40,107 nucleotides of DNA, from positions 1-40,107 of the forward strand of contig CAJADF010000079.1 of the NCBI GenBank assembly GCA_903938485.1. The letters are read 5' to 3'. The DNA comes from an uncultured Methylococcaceae bacterium. Its GTDB lineage: Bacteria; Pseudomonadota; Gammaproteobacteria; Methylococcales; Methylomonadaceae. The position numbers and the translations under genes were made by a program. Position 1 is the stretch's first letter. Each line of letters starts with the position of its first letter. Below are positions 31,579 through 40,054 of this stretch, piece after piece. The notes under the pieces were generated by a model. That model ran no database searches, was not told the DNA's origin, and saw only the letters and a program-made list of their open reading frames with translations.

Positions 31579-33693
31579 TTAAAATAAACTTAATAACGCA
31601 GGGCGTTTAATTGCGATGCTTTCAAAAATAATGACAGATTTATCATGAACAATATAACTGTTTCCTTTATACGGTTTTTGTTTGTTTGGGCTAATGATGT
31701 CATATGGGGATTGTTGCGAAGTATCTAAAGCAACTGCCCATTTCTGACCAGTGATAACGGGAAGTTGTACTGAGGCACTTTCGTCAGACATATTCATGAT
31801 GATGTGTAGGTCAGTTTCATCATTTTCAGTGCCGGTTAAAGTAAAGGCAAGTAATCGTGCTTCTGGGTCAAACCATAATGGTTTATCGATTTCTAAGCCA
31901 TGCCAAGTAACATCTGCCAGTTTTTTTTCATTAGCGATTTCGCCAGTTAGAAATCGACGGCGCATGATGGCTGGGTGCCTTTTGCGTAAAGCAATCATCT
32001 CTTGTACAAAGCGTAAAACATCGGCATTTTTCTCTGCCAGCGTCCAATCTATCCAGCTAAGTTCGTTATCTTGGCAGTAACAATTGTTGTTGCCGCGTTG
32101 ACTATGTAAAACTTCATCCCCTGCCAATAACATAGGGACACCTTGACTAAGAAGTAAAATAGTAAATACGTTTTTAGCTTGTTTTTTGCGGAATTCTAAT
32201 ATATCTGCGTTGTCAGTGTTGCCTTCAACACCGGAGTTATAACTTAAATTATTGCTGCAGCCGTCACGATTATCTTCGCCATTTGCGGCATTATGTTTTT
32301 CGTTGTAACTAAATAAATCATAGAGCGTAAAGCCATCATGACAAGTGACAAAATTAATGCTGTTGATCGGTAAGCGACCTTGATGTTGGTATAGATCGCT
32401 ACTGCCAGAAATGCGAGTGGCTAATTCAGATAATAAGCCTTTATCTCCTCGGACAAACTGTCGAATAATATCTCTATATCGGCCGTTCCACTCTGCCCAG
32501 CGATAGCCAGGAAAACTCCCAACTTGATAAAGTCCTGCGGCATCCCAAGCTTCGGCGATTAATTTGGTTTTAATGAGTTGTTCAGAGAGTTCAATGCCCC
32601 ACAACACTGGAGGGTCTTGTAAAACTTCACCGTTTTCACCTCTTGCCATGGCGCTGGCTAAGTCAAAACGAAAGCCATCCACATGCATTTCTCTGACCCA
32701 ATATTCAAGGCAACTTATAATAAAACGGGCGACTAAAGGGTGATTGGCATTAACGGTGTTTCCACAGCCAGTGTAGTCACGCAAAATGCTTTTGTCAGCG
32801 TTATCAGTGTGATAAAAAGATTTGCCGCCAATGCCTCTAAAATTTATGACAGGGCCATCGGCACCTGCTTCAGCGGTATGATTAAAAACTACATCCATAA
32901 TCACGCCAATACCAGCTTTGTGTAGGGCTTTAACTAAATCTTTAAATTCTTGAACATGCGTGCCTTGTTCGGGCGTTACACAATAGCCAGGGTGTGGGCT
33001 AAAGAAACTATGGGTGCTATATCCCCAGTAGTTCTTTAAACCGAGTTCCGCTGTTTTTGGTGGTACATCTTGTTCGTCAAAAGCCATGACGGGTAAAAGC
33101 TCTACATGGCTAATACCGAGTTTTTGTAAATAAGGAATTTTTTCGATAAGACCCGAAAAGGTACCGGGATGCTTTACTTTAGAAGAAGAATGTCGAGTAA
33201 AACCGCCCACATGTAGTTCGTAAACGATGGCTTTTTCACTACGAATAGCTAGGGGTACATCTCCTTCCCAATCATAATGATCATCGGTAACCATACAGCG
33301 CATTGAAGTGAGTACGTTATTACCTGGATTGCATGCTGCTTTTCTGTTCCAGCGTTTATGACTAACGGCTTGCGCCCATGGGTCTAGTAAATGTTTTTCT
33401 TTTTCAAAACGGAAGCCAGAATCACGCGCTTGACCTTGTCCATCCATGCGCCATGTGTACCAAGTGCCAGCTGGTAGTTTAGCGACATAAACATGCCATG
33501 AGAAAAAAGTGCGGTTGATATCTTTATTGAGGCGAATAACTTGGAAGGGCTCATCCGTTTCTGCGCTCGAAAACAATAATAGTTCTACTTCTTCGGCATA
33601 ACGACTGAATATGGAGAAATTAACACCTTTTTCAGTGTATTTTGACCCCGACGGGTAAGGTTTTCCATGTTTTAATTGATACTGTTGATGCAT
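31579..33693 (-). CDS. glgX: glycogen debranching enzyme (isoamylase type)
   Basis: A 704-aa GH13 enzyme that removes alpha-1,6 branches from glycogen limit dextrins. It has an N-terminal CBM48 domain (about 10-110), then the catalytic barrel with VIMDVVFNHTAE, VDGFRFDLASAM (nucleophile Asp), LIAEAWDAAGLY (acid/base Glu) and NFVTCHDGFTLYD (third Asp), and a C-terminal beta domain. The length and all catalytic residues match GlgX/TreX. It is the first gene of a two-gene unit with the mutarotase. Other glycogen genes (glgA, B, C, P) are not adjacent. A run of A before the ATG and two GTTAAC hexamers (33705-33717) lie in its leader. Confidence 0.95.
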   Translation of the reverse strand: MHQQYQLKHGKPYPSGSKYTEKGVNFSIFSRYAEEVELLLFSSAETDEPFQVIRLNKDINRTFFSWHVYVAKLPAGTWYTWRMDGQGQARDSGFRFEKEKHLLDPWAQAVSHKRWNRKAACNPGNNVLTSMRCMVTDDHYDWEGDVPLAIRSEKAIVYELHVGGFTRHSSSKVKHPGTFSGLIEKIPYLQKLGISHVELLPVMAFDEQDVPPKTAELGLKNYWGYSTHSFFSPHPGYCVTPEQGTHVQEFKDLVKALHKAGIGVIMDVVFNHTAEAGADGPVINFRGIGGKSFYHTDNADKSILRDYTGCGNTVNANHPLVARFIISCLEYWVREMHVDGFRFDLASAMARGENGEVLQDPPVLWGIELSEQLIKTKLIAEAWDAAGLYQVGSFPGYRWAEWNGRYRDIIRQFVRGDKGLLSELATRISGSSDLYQHQGRLPINSINFVTCHDGFTLYDLFSYNEKHNAANGEDNRDGCSNNLSYNSGVEGNTDNADILEFRKKQAKNVFTILLLSQGVPMLLAGDEVLHSQRGNNNCYCQDNELSWIDWTLAEKNADVLRFVQEMIALRKRHPAIMRRRFLTGEIANEKKLADVTWHGLEIDKPLWFDPEARLLAFTLTGTENDETDLHIIMNMSDESASVQLPVITGQKWAVALDTSQQSPYDIISPNKQKPYKGNSYIVHDKSVIIFESIAIKRPALLSLF

Positions 33694-33787
33694 ATTTTTT
33701 TCATGTTAACCGTTAACTATCCAGGTGTACTAAAGAGCAACAATTCTGGTGTCTTCGTGAGGCAATCTTCGTAAAGTAAGATAATAA

Positions 33788-33799
33788 TAAATCGATTTA
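33788..33799. promoter_or_regulatory. 12-bp palindrome upstream of glgX
   Basis: A perfect TAAATCGATTTA, extended imperfectly by AT steps on both sides, about 95 nt upstream of the glgX start. It is an operator candidate, but AT-rich palindromes are frequent in such sequence. Confidence 0.3.
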
Positions 33800-34120
33800 T
33801 ATTATTAATGGGTTGTTGTTTTAAGTCTGTGGTCTCTTAAAATGGCTAATGATAGCAATAATTAATAAATGTATGCCTCTAATTTTAGTTAATTTAAAAA
33901 CACTCATTGATATTTAGCATTCAAATTTTAAATTTATTGAATTATTAAATGTTTATTTTTTGGGTTTTTTAAAGTAAATTAATTATAAAAAGCATGGTTT
34001 CTTTATATCGTCACATTAGAATGATAGTCTATGCAAAAACCAAGCCATTAATTAGAAATACGGAATAACTAAGTTTTGGGGAGTAATTAATTTTATTATA
34101 AGATAATTAATGCTTCAAAA

Positions 34121-34147
34121 TGGTGCGATTTGAGCTAAGTTGGTGCG
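34121..34147 (+). promoter_or_regulatory. TGGTGCG direct repeats upstream of the cyc2-like gene
   Basis: TGGTGCG at 34121-34127 and again at 34141-34147, each followed shortly by TTT, spaced exactly 20 nt. They lie about 180-207 nt upstream of the ATG at 34328, a position suited to an activator site. These are GC-containing islands in a very AT-rich stretch. Confidence 0.35.
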
Positions 34148-34327
34148 TTTTTATTTGGCGAATAAATGTTTAGTTGCTTTGGCATTACAATATCAATCAT
34201 TACAAATTTATCTATTACGAGAATTATTGCGTGGTAGTTTTAATCAAATTTAAATCAACTGATTTAACACTCGAAACTCATCTTATTGGTTTTATTCGGG
34301 ATTTTTTAATATAAATCTAAAGGCATT

Positions 34328-35683
34328 ATGCAAATTTCACATAAATCTTATCAAATACGTTTTTTATCGATCTTAATATTTACAAGTACTCTAATTCTGT
34401 CATTAATGTCTTCTGTGGCAAAGGCTTTACCTAGTTTTTCAAGACAAACGGGTGAAAGTTGCAGTGCGTGTCATACTCAGTCATTTGGCCCGAATTTAAC
34501 AACTTTTGGTCGAGAATTTAAATTGGGTGGATACACCATGGGGGGAGGCAAAGGCTTAGCTGCAAAGTTACCTGCGGTAAGTGGTATGGTCATGGGGTCT
34601 TTTACAAATACACAGAAAGACTCAGCTGAGTTACCAGAGAATGCAGATAAACAAGGCTACAATAAAAATAATAATTTCTCATTTGATGAGGCCTCATTAT
34701 TTTATGGCGGAAAGATTTACGGAAAAGTTGGGGCATTAAGTCAATTAACTTATGATGGTGCGGCAGACCGATTAGCATTGGATAATACGGATATTCGTTT
34801 TTCTGATCAGTTAGATTTAAATACGCCAGTCACTTACGGTATTTCAATTAATAACAACCCAACCGTACAGGATTTATGGAATACCACGGCGTGGGGATTT
34901 CCCTATACAGAAAGTGCTGTTCAACCTGGAGTGGGTGCCTCGGCTTTAATAGATGGCGGATTATCTACTCAGGTAGGGGGTGCGTCTGCTTATACTATGA
35001 TTGATAACTTTGTTTATTTGGATGCGGGTGGATACGGATCTTTAGATAATAATGTGCAAAAAGGTTTGGGTGTGGCTGATGCGGGTCAGCAACAAATTGA
35101 TGGTGTAGCGCCTTATTGGCGAGCGGCATTACAAAAAGATTGGCATGGGCATTATTTTGAATTGGGCCATTATGGATTGATTGCCGATGTATTTCCTGCT
35201 AGAGACCGAAGTCGTGGCACTGATCACTATACGGATGTGGCAGTGGATGCGACTTATCAGTATCTGGCAAATCCAAAGCATATTTTCGAAGTTAAAACTA
35301 CCTATATCTATGAAGATCAAAGATTAAATGCAAGTCGTTTGTTAGGAAGTTTAGCGTCAGCGGGCAGTACTTATTTAAATACGTTTAAAATTAATACCGC
35401 TTATACATTTGATCAAACCTATGGTTTAACCTTTGCATATAATAAAATTACGGGCTCTCAAGATACGAGTTTATATGCTGACGGTTTTTCTTTAGCTAGA
35501 CCAAATAGTCAATATTTTTCAACAGAATTAGTGTATGTGCCTTTTGGTAAAGATAGCTCTTATTTGTACTTAATGAATTTAAGAACGAGTCTCCAGTATA
35601 TTGCTTATACGCAATTTAATGGTTCGAATCCTGGTGCACAAGACAATAATACCTTCATGGTTAATGGCTGGTTAGCGTTCTAA
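34328..35683 (+). CDS. Cyc2-like fused cytochrome c-porin (outer membrane)
   Basis: A 451-aa outer membrane protein. A signal peptide covers about 1-34 (hydrophobic core, SVAKA). A mini cytochrome domain follows at once: LPSFSRQTGESCSACHTQ with a single heme site CSACH at 45-49, then NLTTFGREFKLGGY. This P-F-RQTG-CxxCH...FGR-FK--GY pattern is that of Cyc2 and related cytochrome-porins. The remaining ~380 residues show alternating beta strands rich in Tyr, Asp, Asn and Gly and end in Phe (MVNGWLAF), as beta-barrels do. Cyc2 proteins move electrons across the outer membrane, best known in Fe(II) oxidisers. The length fits (about 430-490). AAAGG lies 4 nt before the ATG. The donor or acceptor here is unknown. 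Confidence 0.82.
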   Translation: MQISHKSYQIRFLSILIFTSTLILSLMSSVAKALPSFSRQTGESCSACHTQSFGPNLTTFGREFKLGGYTMGGGKGLAAKLPAVSGMVMGSFTNTQKDSAELPENADKQGYNKNNNFSFDEASLFYGGKIYGKVGALSQLTYDGAADRLALDNTDIRFSDQLDLNTPVTYGISINNNPTVQDLWNTTAWGFPYTESAVQPGVGASALIDGGLSTQVGGASAYTMIDNFVYLDAGGYGSLDNNVQKGLGVADAGQQQIDGVAPYWRAALQKDWHGHYFELGHYGLIADVFPARDRSRGTDHYTDVAVDATYQYLANPKHIFEVKTTYIYEDQRLNASRLLGSLASAGSTYLNTFKINTAYTFDQTYGLTFAYNKITGSQDTSLYADGFSLARPNSQYFSTELVYVPFGKDSSYLYLMNLRTSLQYIAYTQFNGSNPGAQDNNTFMVNGWLAF

Positions 35684-35701
35684 TCGGTTTCCTCTATTAT
35701 C

Positions 35702-35725
35702 AGGCAAGGTAAAATTATCTTGCCT
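35702..35725 (+). other. stem-loop between the two cytochrome genes
   Basis: AGGCAAG (35702-35708) and CTTGCCT (35719-35725) with a 10-nt loop, 19 nt after the cyc2-like stop. There is no T-run, so it may be a processing or stability hairpin inside a two-gene transcript rather than a terminator. Confidence 0.45.
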
Positions 35726-35783
35726 CAGTCAACTTAAGTTATAGAATAGCAATAACTTACAGTTTTATTATTTGATAAAGACA

Positions 35784-36518
35784 ATGCAAAAAGAACATTA
35801 CGCTCGATTTAGAGATATTTCGGTTAGTGAACGAATTTTGAATACCGTTTTTTTGTTGACCATAGGCATGGGCTATTTAATGGCCTTGGCAAATATGTAT
35901 TACACGCACCAGGGTTTAGATGGTAAACCCGGTTTAAGTATTGAAGATGTGGTAATAAGTTATCATGGCGGCAGTAACCAGACGCGTTTGGGAACGGCAA
36001 TTAACGGGATTATGAAAAATAATTTGCGTTATGCGAGTGATAAAGATGTCATTATGCAATGGATACAAAAAGGGGCTGATGAGGAAGGTTATAAAGAAAA
36101 AATACAGCCAATTTTAGAAAGGGATTGTGTGTTTTGTCATACGCCAACTGTTAATCCTTCGTTGCCTGATTTAACCCATTATTCAACCGTTTCTGAAGTC
36201 TCTCATGCAGGAGGTGCAACGCTTCCTACCCTCGTAAGGGTTTCACATATTCACTTATTTGGGATTGCCTTTATTTTGTTTTTTATAGGCAAAATATTTT
36301 TACTTTGTGATATGAACGTGCATATAAAAAGAGTCGCGGTGGTAATTCCTTTCGCGGCGATGCTATTAGATGTGGTTTCTTGGTTTATTACTAAAACCAC
36401 TCCGTCATTTGCTTATGTCGTGGTTTATAGTGGTGCTCTCATGGGTTTATCTATGGGATTGCAAATTTTGCTAAGTATTTATCAGATGTGGTTTTACTCA
36501 AGAAAAAGTCCTAATTGA
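35784..36518 (+). CDS. membrane-anchored monoheme cytochrome with four helices
   Basis: A 244-aa inner membrane protein. Helix 1 is at about 17-39; a periplasmic domain at 40-150 carries one heme c site CVFCH (115-119), preceded by IQPILERD, a usual lead-in to CxxCH in membrane-linked cytochromes. Helices 2-4 are at about 154-175, 181-201 and 208-236. Several His (HGG at 61, SHIHLFG at 154-159) could add heme ligands. I chose the ATG at 35784; a TTG 12 nt earlier has no better ribosome site. It lies 100 nt after the cyc2-like gene on the same strand and may link the quinone pool or periplasmic carriers to it. I do not recognise a named family. Confidence 0.82.
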   Translation: MQKEHYARFRDISVSERILNTVFLLTIGMGYLMALANMYYTHQGLDGKPGLSIEDVVISYHGGSNQTRLGTAINGIMKNNLRYASDKDVIMQWIQKGADEEGYKEKIQPILERDCVFCHTPTVNPSLPDLTHYSTVSEVSHAGGATLPTLVRVSHIHLFGIAFILFFIGKIFLLCDMNVHIKRVAVVIPFAAMLLDVVSWFITKTTPSFAYVVVYSGALMGLSMGLQILLSIYQMWFYSRKSPN

Positions 36519-36590
36519 TAATATTCAATTTTGAGTTAGATTAAACTTGTTTAAGCTTGTGTTCTTTAAAGTAAAACTTTACAGGTAAAA

Positions 36591-38441
36591 GTGGATACAG
36601 AGCGGGTGTCAGTAAATAGTTTTGATATCGATGGTTTTTTAAAAAATCTTACTACGCGTCCAGGCATTTATAAGATGTTGGATGACCAGAGTGAAATTAT
36701 CTATATTGGTAAAGCTAAAAATCTTAAAAATCGCGTTTCAAGTTATTTTAAAACGCAATCGGCTTCAATAAAACAACAAGTTATGGTCGCTAAAGTCGCG
36801 GCTATAGACGTTACAGTAACACACACAGAAGGTGAGGCGTTACTTCTTGAATGTCAGCAGATTAAAGCACATAAGCCTCGTTATAATATTTGTTTACGAG
36901 ACGACAAAACCTTTCCTTATGTGTTCTTGTCCACCCTGCATGATTTTCCGCAAATTACTTATCACCGAGGCGCAAAAAATAAAAAAGGTCGCTACTTCGG
37001 GCCTTATCCAAGTTCGGGGGCAGTTAAAGAAAGTTTAAAATTATTACAACGCTTATTTCCAGTCCGGCAGTGTGAAGATGGGGTTTATAACAATAGAACT
37101 CGGCCTTGTTTGCAGTATCAGATAGAAAGATGCACTGCGCCTTGTGTAGGTTTAATTGATAAGCCGTCATATGCCTTGGATGTCGAAAGTACCGTAATGT
37201 TTTTGGAAGGTAAGGGCAGTTTGTTGATTGATCAACTAATCAGCAAAATGGAAAATGCCTCCGGAGCACTTGAGTTTGAGCAAGCAGCGAGTTTTAGGGA
37301 TCAGATTGTTAAATTACGTTCGGTATTAGAAAAACATTTTGTGTCGGGTGAAAAAGGTGATGTTGATATTATTGCTTGTGCTAGTAAAGGTAATGTAGCT
37401 TGTATACAGGTGTTTTTTATTCGTAACGGCCAACAGCTTGGTAATAAAGCTTTTTTTCCGAGTATTGCAACAGAATATGATCCGGCAGCCATTATAGAGG
37501 CCTTTATACCACAATATTATCTTGATAAACCAGTGCCGCATGAAGTGATCGTTAGTCATGAGTTAGGCGAGGTGACTTTATTGCTTGAGGTTTTAGCGAG
37601 TCAAGCTAAACATGCGGTTTCTATTTCTGCAAATATACGTGGTGAACGTTTAAAATGGTTACAAATGGCGTTAACCAATGCTGAAAATTCTTTACAAAGT
37701 AAGCTAGCTGATAAGCAAGGTATTTACGCGCGTTTTTTAAGTTTACAAGAAGAATTAGGCTGTCTAGATTTGCCTAAGCGTTTGGAGTGCTTTGATATTA
37801 GTCATACCCAAGGGGATCAAACTGTTGCTTCCTGTGTGGTTTTTGACCGAGAAGGGCCGGTAAAATCAGCTTATCGACGTTTTAATATTACCGGTATTAC
37901 GGGTGGTGATGATTATGCGGCAATAAATCAAGCGGTATTGAGGCGTTTTAAGCGTTTAAAAGCAGGTGAGCATGAGTCGCCAGATATAGTGTTTATTGAT
38001 GGAGGTAAAGGTCAGGTGCATGAAGCACAAAAGGCATTAGCAGAATTAGACATAAACAATGTTATGATAGTCGGCGTTTCAAAAGGCCCAGATAGAAAAG
38101 CGGGCATGGAAAAACTTATATTGGTTGATCAAGAGCAACCCATAGAGGTAACGCCTAGTGCAAGTGGCTTGCTATTAATACAGCATATAAGGGATGAAGC
38201 ACATAGGTTTGCAATAACAGGACATAGGGCGCGACGGGGAAAGGCTTCTAAACAATCGGTTCTGGAAAGTATTTCGGGGTTAGGTGCTAAACGCCGACAA
38301 TTATTATTGAAGCAATTTGGGGGGCTGCAAGGTATTACCTCAGCAGGTGTTGACGCACTTTGTAGTGTGGACGGCATTAGCAGGCAGTTGGCAGTGCGAA
38401 TTTACGAACTATTTCATCATCAAGATGGCGATTCAATTTAA
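36591..38441 (+). CDS. uvrC: excinuclease ABC subunit C
   Basis: UvrC makes both cuts around DNA damage in nucleotide excision repair. A protein of 616 aa, normal length. The N-terminal GIY-YIG nuclease is PGIYKMLDDQSEIIYIGKAK, then a UVR (UvrB-binding) motif in the region ALEFEQAASFRDQI, then the RNase H-like nuclease with LECFDISHTQGDQTVASCVV and FIDGGKGQVHEA, and C-terminal helix-hairpin-helix motifs (SISGLGAKRRQLLLKQFGG, VDGISRQLAVRIYE). The start is GTG at 36591, with AGG 7 nt upstream. The end overlaps pgsA by 17 nt. The uvrC-pgsA arrangement is conserved in gammaproteobacteria. Confidence 0.97.
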   Translation: MDTERVSVNSFDIDGFLKNLTTRPGIYKMLDDQSEIIYIGKAKNLKNRVSSYFKTQSASIKQQVMVAKVAAIDVTVTHTEGEALLLECQQIKAHKPRYNICLRDDKTFPYVFLSTLHDFPQITYHRGAKNKKGRYFGPYPSSGAVKESLKLLQRLFPVRQCEDGVYNNRTRPCLQYQIERCTAPCVGLIDKPSYALDVESTVMFLEGKGSLLIDQLISKMENASGALEFEQAASFRDQIVKLRSVLEKHFVSGEKGDVDIIACASKGNVACIQVFFIRNGQQLGNKAFFPSIATEYDPAAIIEAFIPQYYLDKPVPHEVIVSHELGEVTLLLEVLASQAKHAVSISANIRGERLKWLQMALTNAENSLQSKLADKQGIYARFLSLQEELGCLDLPKRLECFDISHTQGDQTVASCVVFDREGPVKSAYRRFNITGITGGDDYAAINQAVLRRFKRLKAGEHESPDIVFIDGGKGQVHEAQKALAELDINNVMIVGVSKGPDRKAGMEKLILVDQEQPIEVTPSASGLLLIQHIRDEAHRFAITGHRARRGKASKQSVLESISGLGAKRRQLLLKQFGGLQGITSAGVDALCSVDGISRQLAVRIYELFHHQDGDSI

Positions 38442-38988
38442 TATACCTACAAATCTAACATTGTTAAGAATCGCGTTAATTCCTTTATTAACGGTGGTTT
38501 TTTATCTACCATGGCAGTACGCGAATAGTGCGTGCACATTAATATTTATATTAGCTGGCATTACAGATTGGTTAGATGGTTATTTGGCAAGAAAACTTAA
38601 TATGGAGACACCATTTGGGGCTTTTTTAGACCCAGTGGCCGATAAATTAATGGTGACTATTGTTTTGGTATTAATCGTTCAGCAACAGGCAACGCCTTAT
38701 TTAGCAATACCAGCAGCTATAATCATTGGGCGAGAAATTACAATTGCTTCATTGCGAGAGTGGATGGCAGAAATTGGTCAGCGGGCTAAAGTTAAGGTAT
38801 CAAAAGTCGGTAAATGGAAAACTACCGCCCAAATGATGGCTATTGGTTTATTGCTTTATCATGATGATTTATTAGGCTTACCTATTAATACACTAGGTTT
38901 TATTTTATTGTATATCGCAGCAATATTAACTTTATGGTCGATGATGAGTTATCTAAATGCGGCTTTAAAAGTGATTAAAGCAAATTAG
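38425..38988 (+). CDS. pgsA: CDP-diacylglycerol-glycerol-3-phosphate 3-phosphatidyltransferase
   Basis: PgsA makes phosphatidylglycerol phosphate, the first committed step to phosphatidylglycerol and cardiolipin. The protein is 187 aa with about four to five helices. The CDP-alcohol phosphotransferase motif is complete: DWLDGYLAR, then G after eight residues, then DPVAD (D-x2-DG-x2-AR-x8-G-x3-D-x3-D). The start MAIQFNIPTNLTLLRI is the standard one; an upstream in-frame ATG inside uvrC would add 36 residues and is rejected. It starts 17 nt before the uvrC stop, so it is translationally coupled to uvrC. Confidence 0.96.
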   Translation: MAIQFNIPTNLTLLRIALIPLLTVVFYLPWQYANSACTLIFILAGITDWLDGYLARKLNMETPFGAFLDPVADKLMVTIVLVLIVQQQATPYLAIPAAIIIGREITIASLREWMAEIGQRAKVKVSKVGKWKTTAQMMAIGLLLYHDDLLGLPINTLGFILLYIAAILTLWSMMSYLNAALKVIKAN

Positions 38989-39018
38989 GCAGGATTAAAA
39001 AAATAGACACTTATTGCT

Positions 39019-39054
39019 TAGCGGTAGCAAATAATTATTATCCGCTAGCTTTTT
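39019..39054 (+). terminator. weak terminator after pgsA
   Basis: Stem TAGCGG (39019-39024) / CCGCTA (39042-39047) with a 17-nt AT-rich loop, then GC and five T. The stem is short and the loop long, so the efficiency is doubtful. Confidence 0.4.
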
Positions 39055-39067
39055 AACACCCAAAACA

Positions 39068-39085
39068 CAGTGTATTGAAACACTG
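39068..39085. promoter_or_regulatory. dyad 13 nt before the TetR-family gene
   Basis: CAGTGT-ATTGAA-ACACTG, a perfect 6-bp dyad with 6-nt spacer, ends 13 nt before the ATG at 39099. TetR-family genes are often autoregulated through such sites; binding here is inferred. Confidence 0.45.
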
Positions 39086-39098
39086 AAAAATAATAAAA

Positions 39099-39704
39099 AT
39101 GGATCAGGAAATAGAGAGTCAGCCCTTAAAAGTGCTAACTGCCAATGAGGTTTTGTTAGCGGCATTAAAATTATTTACCAGTAAAGGTTATTACAAAACA
39201 GCATTAACGGATATCGCAATGCTGCTAGATTTGCCTGACACGCGGCAAATTTATGCGCATTTTAATGATAAACAAGCTATGGCTGTACAGTTATACGCGA
39301 CTATTTTAGATAGTTTAAGTATTTCTATCGATGAAATCAGACGTAAGAACGAAAAGCCTTCAGAGCAATTACGAGGTATTGTCGATTTATTGTTTCGATT
39401 AACTGATGAAGCACCAGCCGTCATGCGGTTTTTGTACCTATTAAAGCATGACGAATTTATTCTTGATGTAAAGCCTCTTCATGAAACAGCGGCCCTCCAG
39501 AAAATAAATAAAATCATACAGTCGGGTATTAGAGCGGGAGAGATTAGAGACTTAGATCCCAATTTGATTTATGCTCAATTATTTGGTGTGGTTAATGCGA
39601 CTTTATGTGCTGTGTTAAATGCGGAATTAGAAAAGAAGGCTGATTTCTATTTAAGTCAAACTTGGTTGGCGGCTTGGCCGGTCGTTGCTAGAAAATCTAT
39701 CTAA
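39099..39704 (+). CDS. TetR/AcrR-family transcriptional regulator
   Basis: A 201-aa regulator. The N-terminal TetR helix-turn-helix covers about residues 13-60: NEVLLAALKLFTSKGYYKTALTDIA, then LDLPDTRQIYAHFNDKQAM, matching the A--LF---G---T-----A-----...-Y-HF--K pattern. The variable C-terminal half (about 70-195) is helical and would bind the ligand and form the dimer; ligand unknown. The start ATG has no strong ribosome site (TAATAAAA upstream). A perfect dyad lies just upstream. The zinc-ribbon-like gene follows after 12 nt. It is probably not a regulator of uvrC-pgsA; the target may be its own operon or a distant one. Confidence 0.9.
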   Translation: MDQEIESQPLKVLTANEVLLAALKLFTSKGYYKTALTDIAMLLDLPDTRQIYAHFNDKQAMAVQLYATILDSLSISIDEIRRKNEKPSEQLRGIVDLLFRLTDEAPAVMRFLYLLKHDEFILDVKPLHETAALQKINKIIQSGIRAGEIRDLDPNLIYAQLFGVVNATLCAVLNAELEKKADFYLSQTWLAAWPVVARKSI

Positions 39705-39716
39705 AAGGTGCTCTGG

Positions 39717-39902
39717 ATGGGTGATGTTGTTCAGTTTAAACGCCCCTCTGTTGCAGAAAAACATAAAGGAAAGACTTTATGTCAGAGTGGATTCCATAAA
39801 TGGAAAATAATTAAAGAACAGCAGTTTGATGTTAAGCAAGGCAAGTTAATCACGGTTTATCAATGCGCACGATGTGCAATAATTAAATCTAAGGCTTTGT
39901 AA
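39717..39902 (+). CDS. small zinc-ribbon-like protein, unknown function
   Basis: A 61-aa basic protein. The start is ATG at 39717, with AAGGTG 7 nt upstream; an in-frame GTG at 39708 overlaps that ribosome site and is rejected. A first potential ligand set, LCQSGFHKWKI (Cys and His), is followed about 25 residues later by YQCARCAII with a CxxC. The layout C-x4-H...C-x2-C resembles a small zinc ribbon. Such proteins are found as conserved hypotheticals in gammaproteobacteria. It follows the TetR gene by 12 nt and is very likely cotranscribed. Function unknown; nucleic acid or protein binding would be a guess. Confidence 0.75.
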   Translation: MGDVVQFKRPSVAEKHKGKTLCQSGFHKWKIIKEQQFDVKQGKLITVYQCARCAIIKSKAL

Positions 39903-40054
39903 TTAGATTTAACTGTGTGATTTAATGTGTGCTTTTGGAATAATCATAATTCTGTTATGATGATTTTAAGATTCAATTGTTACTATACTTTTTATGCTTT
40001 TTTATTCTATTAAGTCATAAAATAGTCTGCAGCTATCTTTAAGAGTCATTTAAC

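Larger units (their letters stand above)
33694..34327. other. 634-nt AT-rich spacer between divergent glgX and cyc2-like genes
   Basis: No coding region is found on either strand. It must contain promoters for both directions. Visible marks are the GTTAAC pair (33705-33717), the 12-bp palindrome TAAATCGATTTA (33788-33799), and two TGGTGCG direct repeats starting at 34121 and 34141 (20 nt apart, two helix turns). The stretch is much more AT-rich than the flanking genes. Confidence 0.6.

Noticed and set aside
33847-33863. Fur-box-like TAATGATAGCAATAATT
   Set aside because: About 12 of 17 positions match, which is easily reached by chance in such AT-rich sequence, and it is about 470 nt from the cytochrome-porin start.
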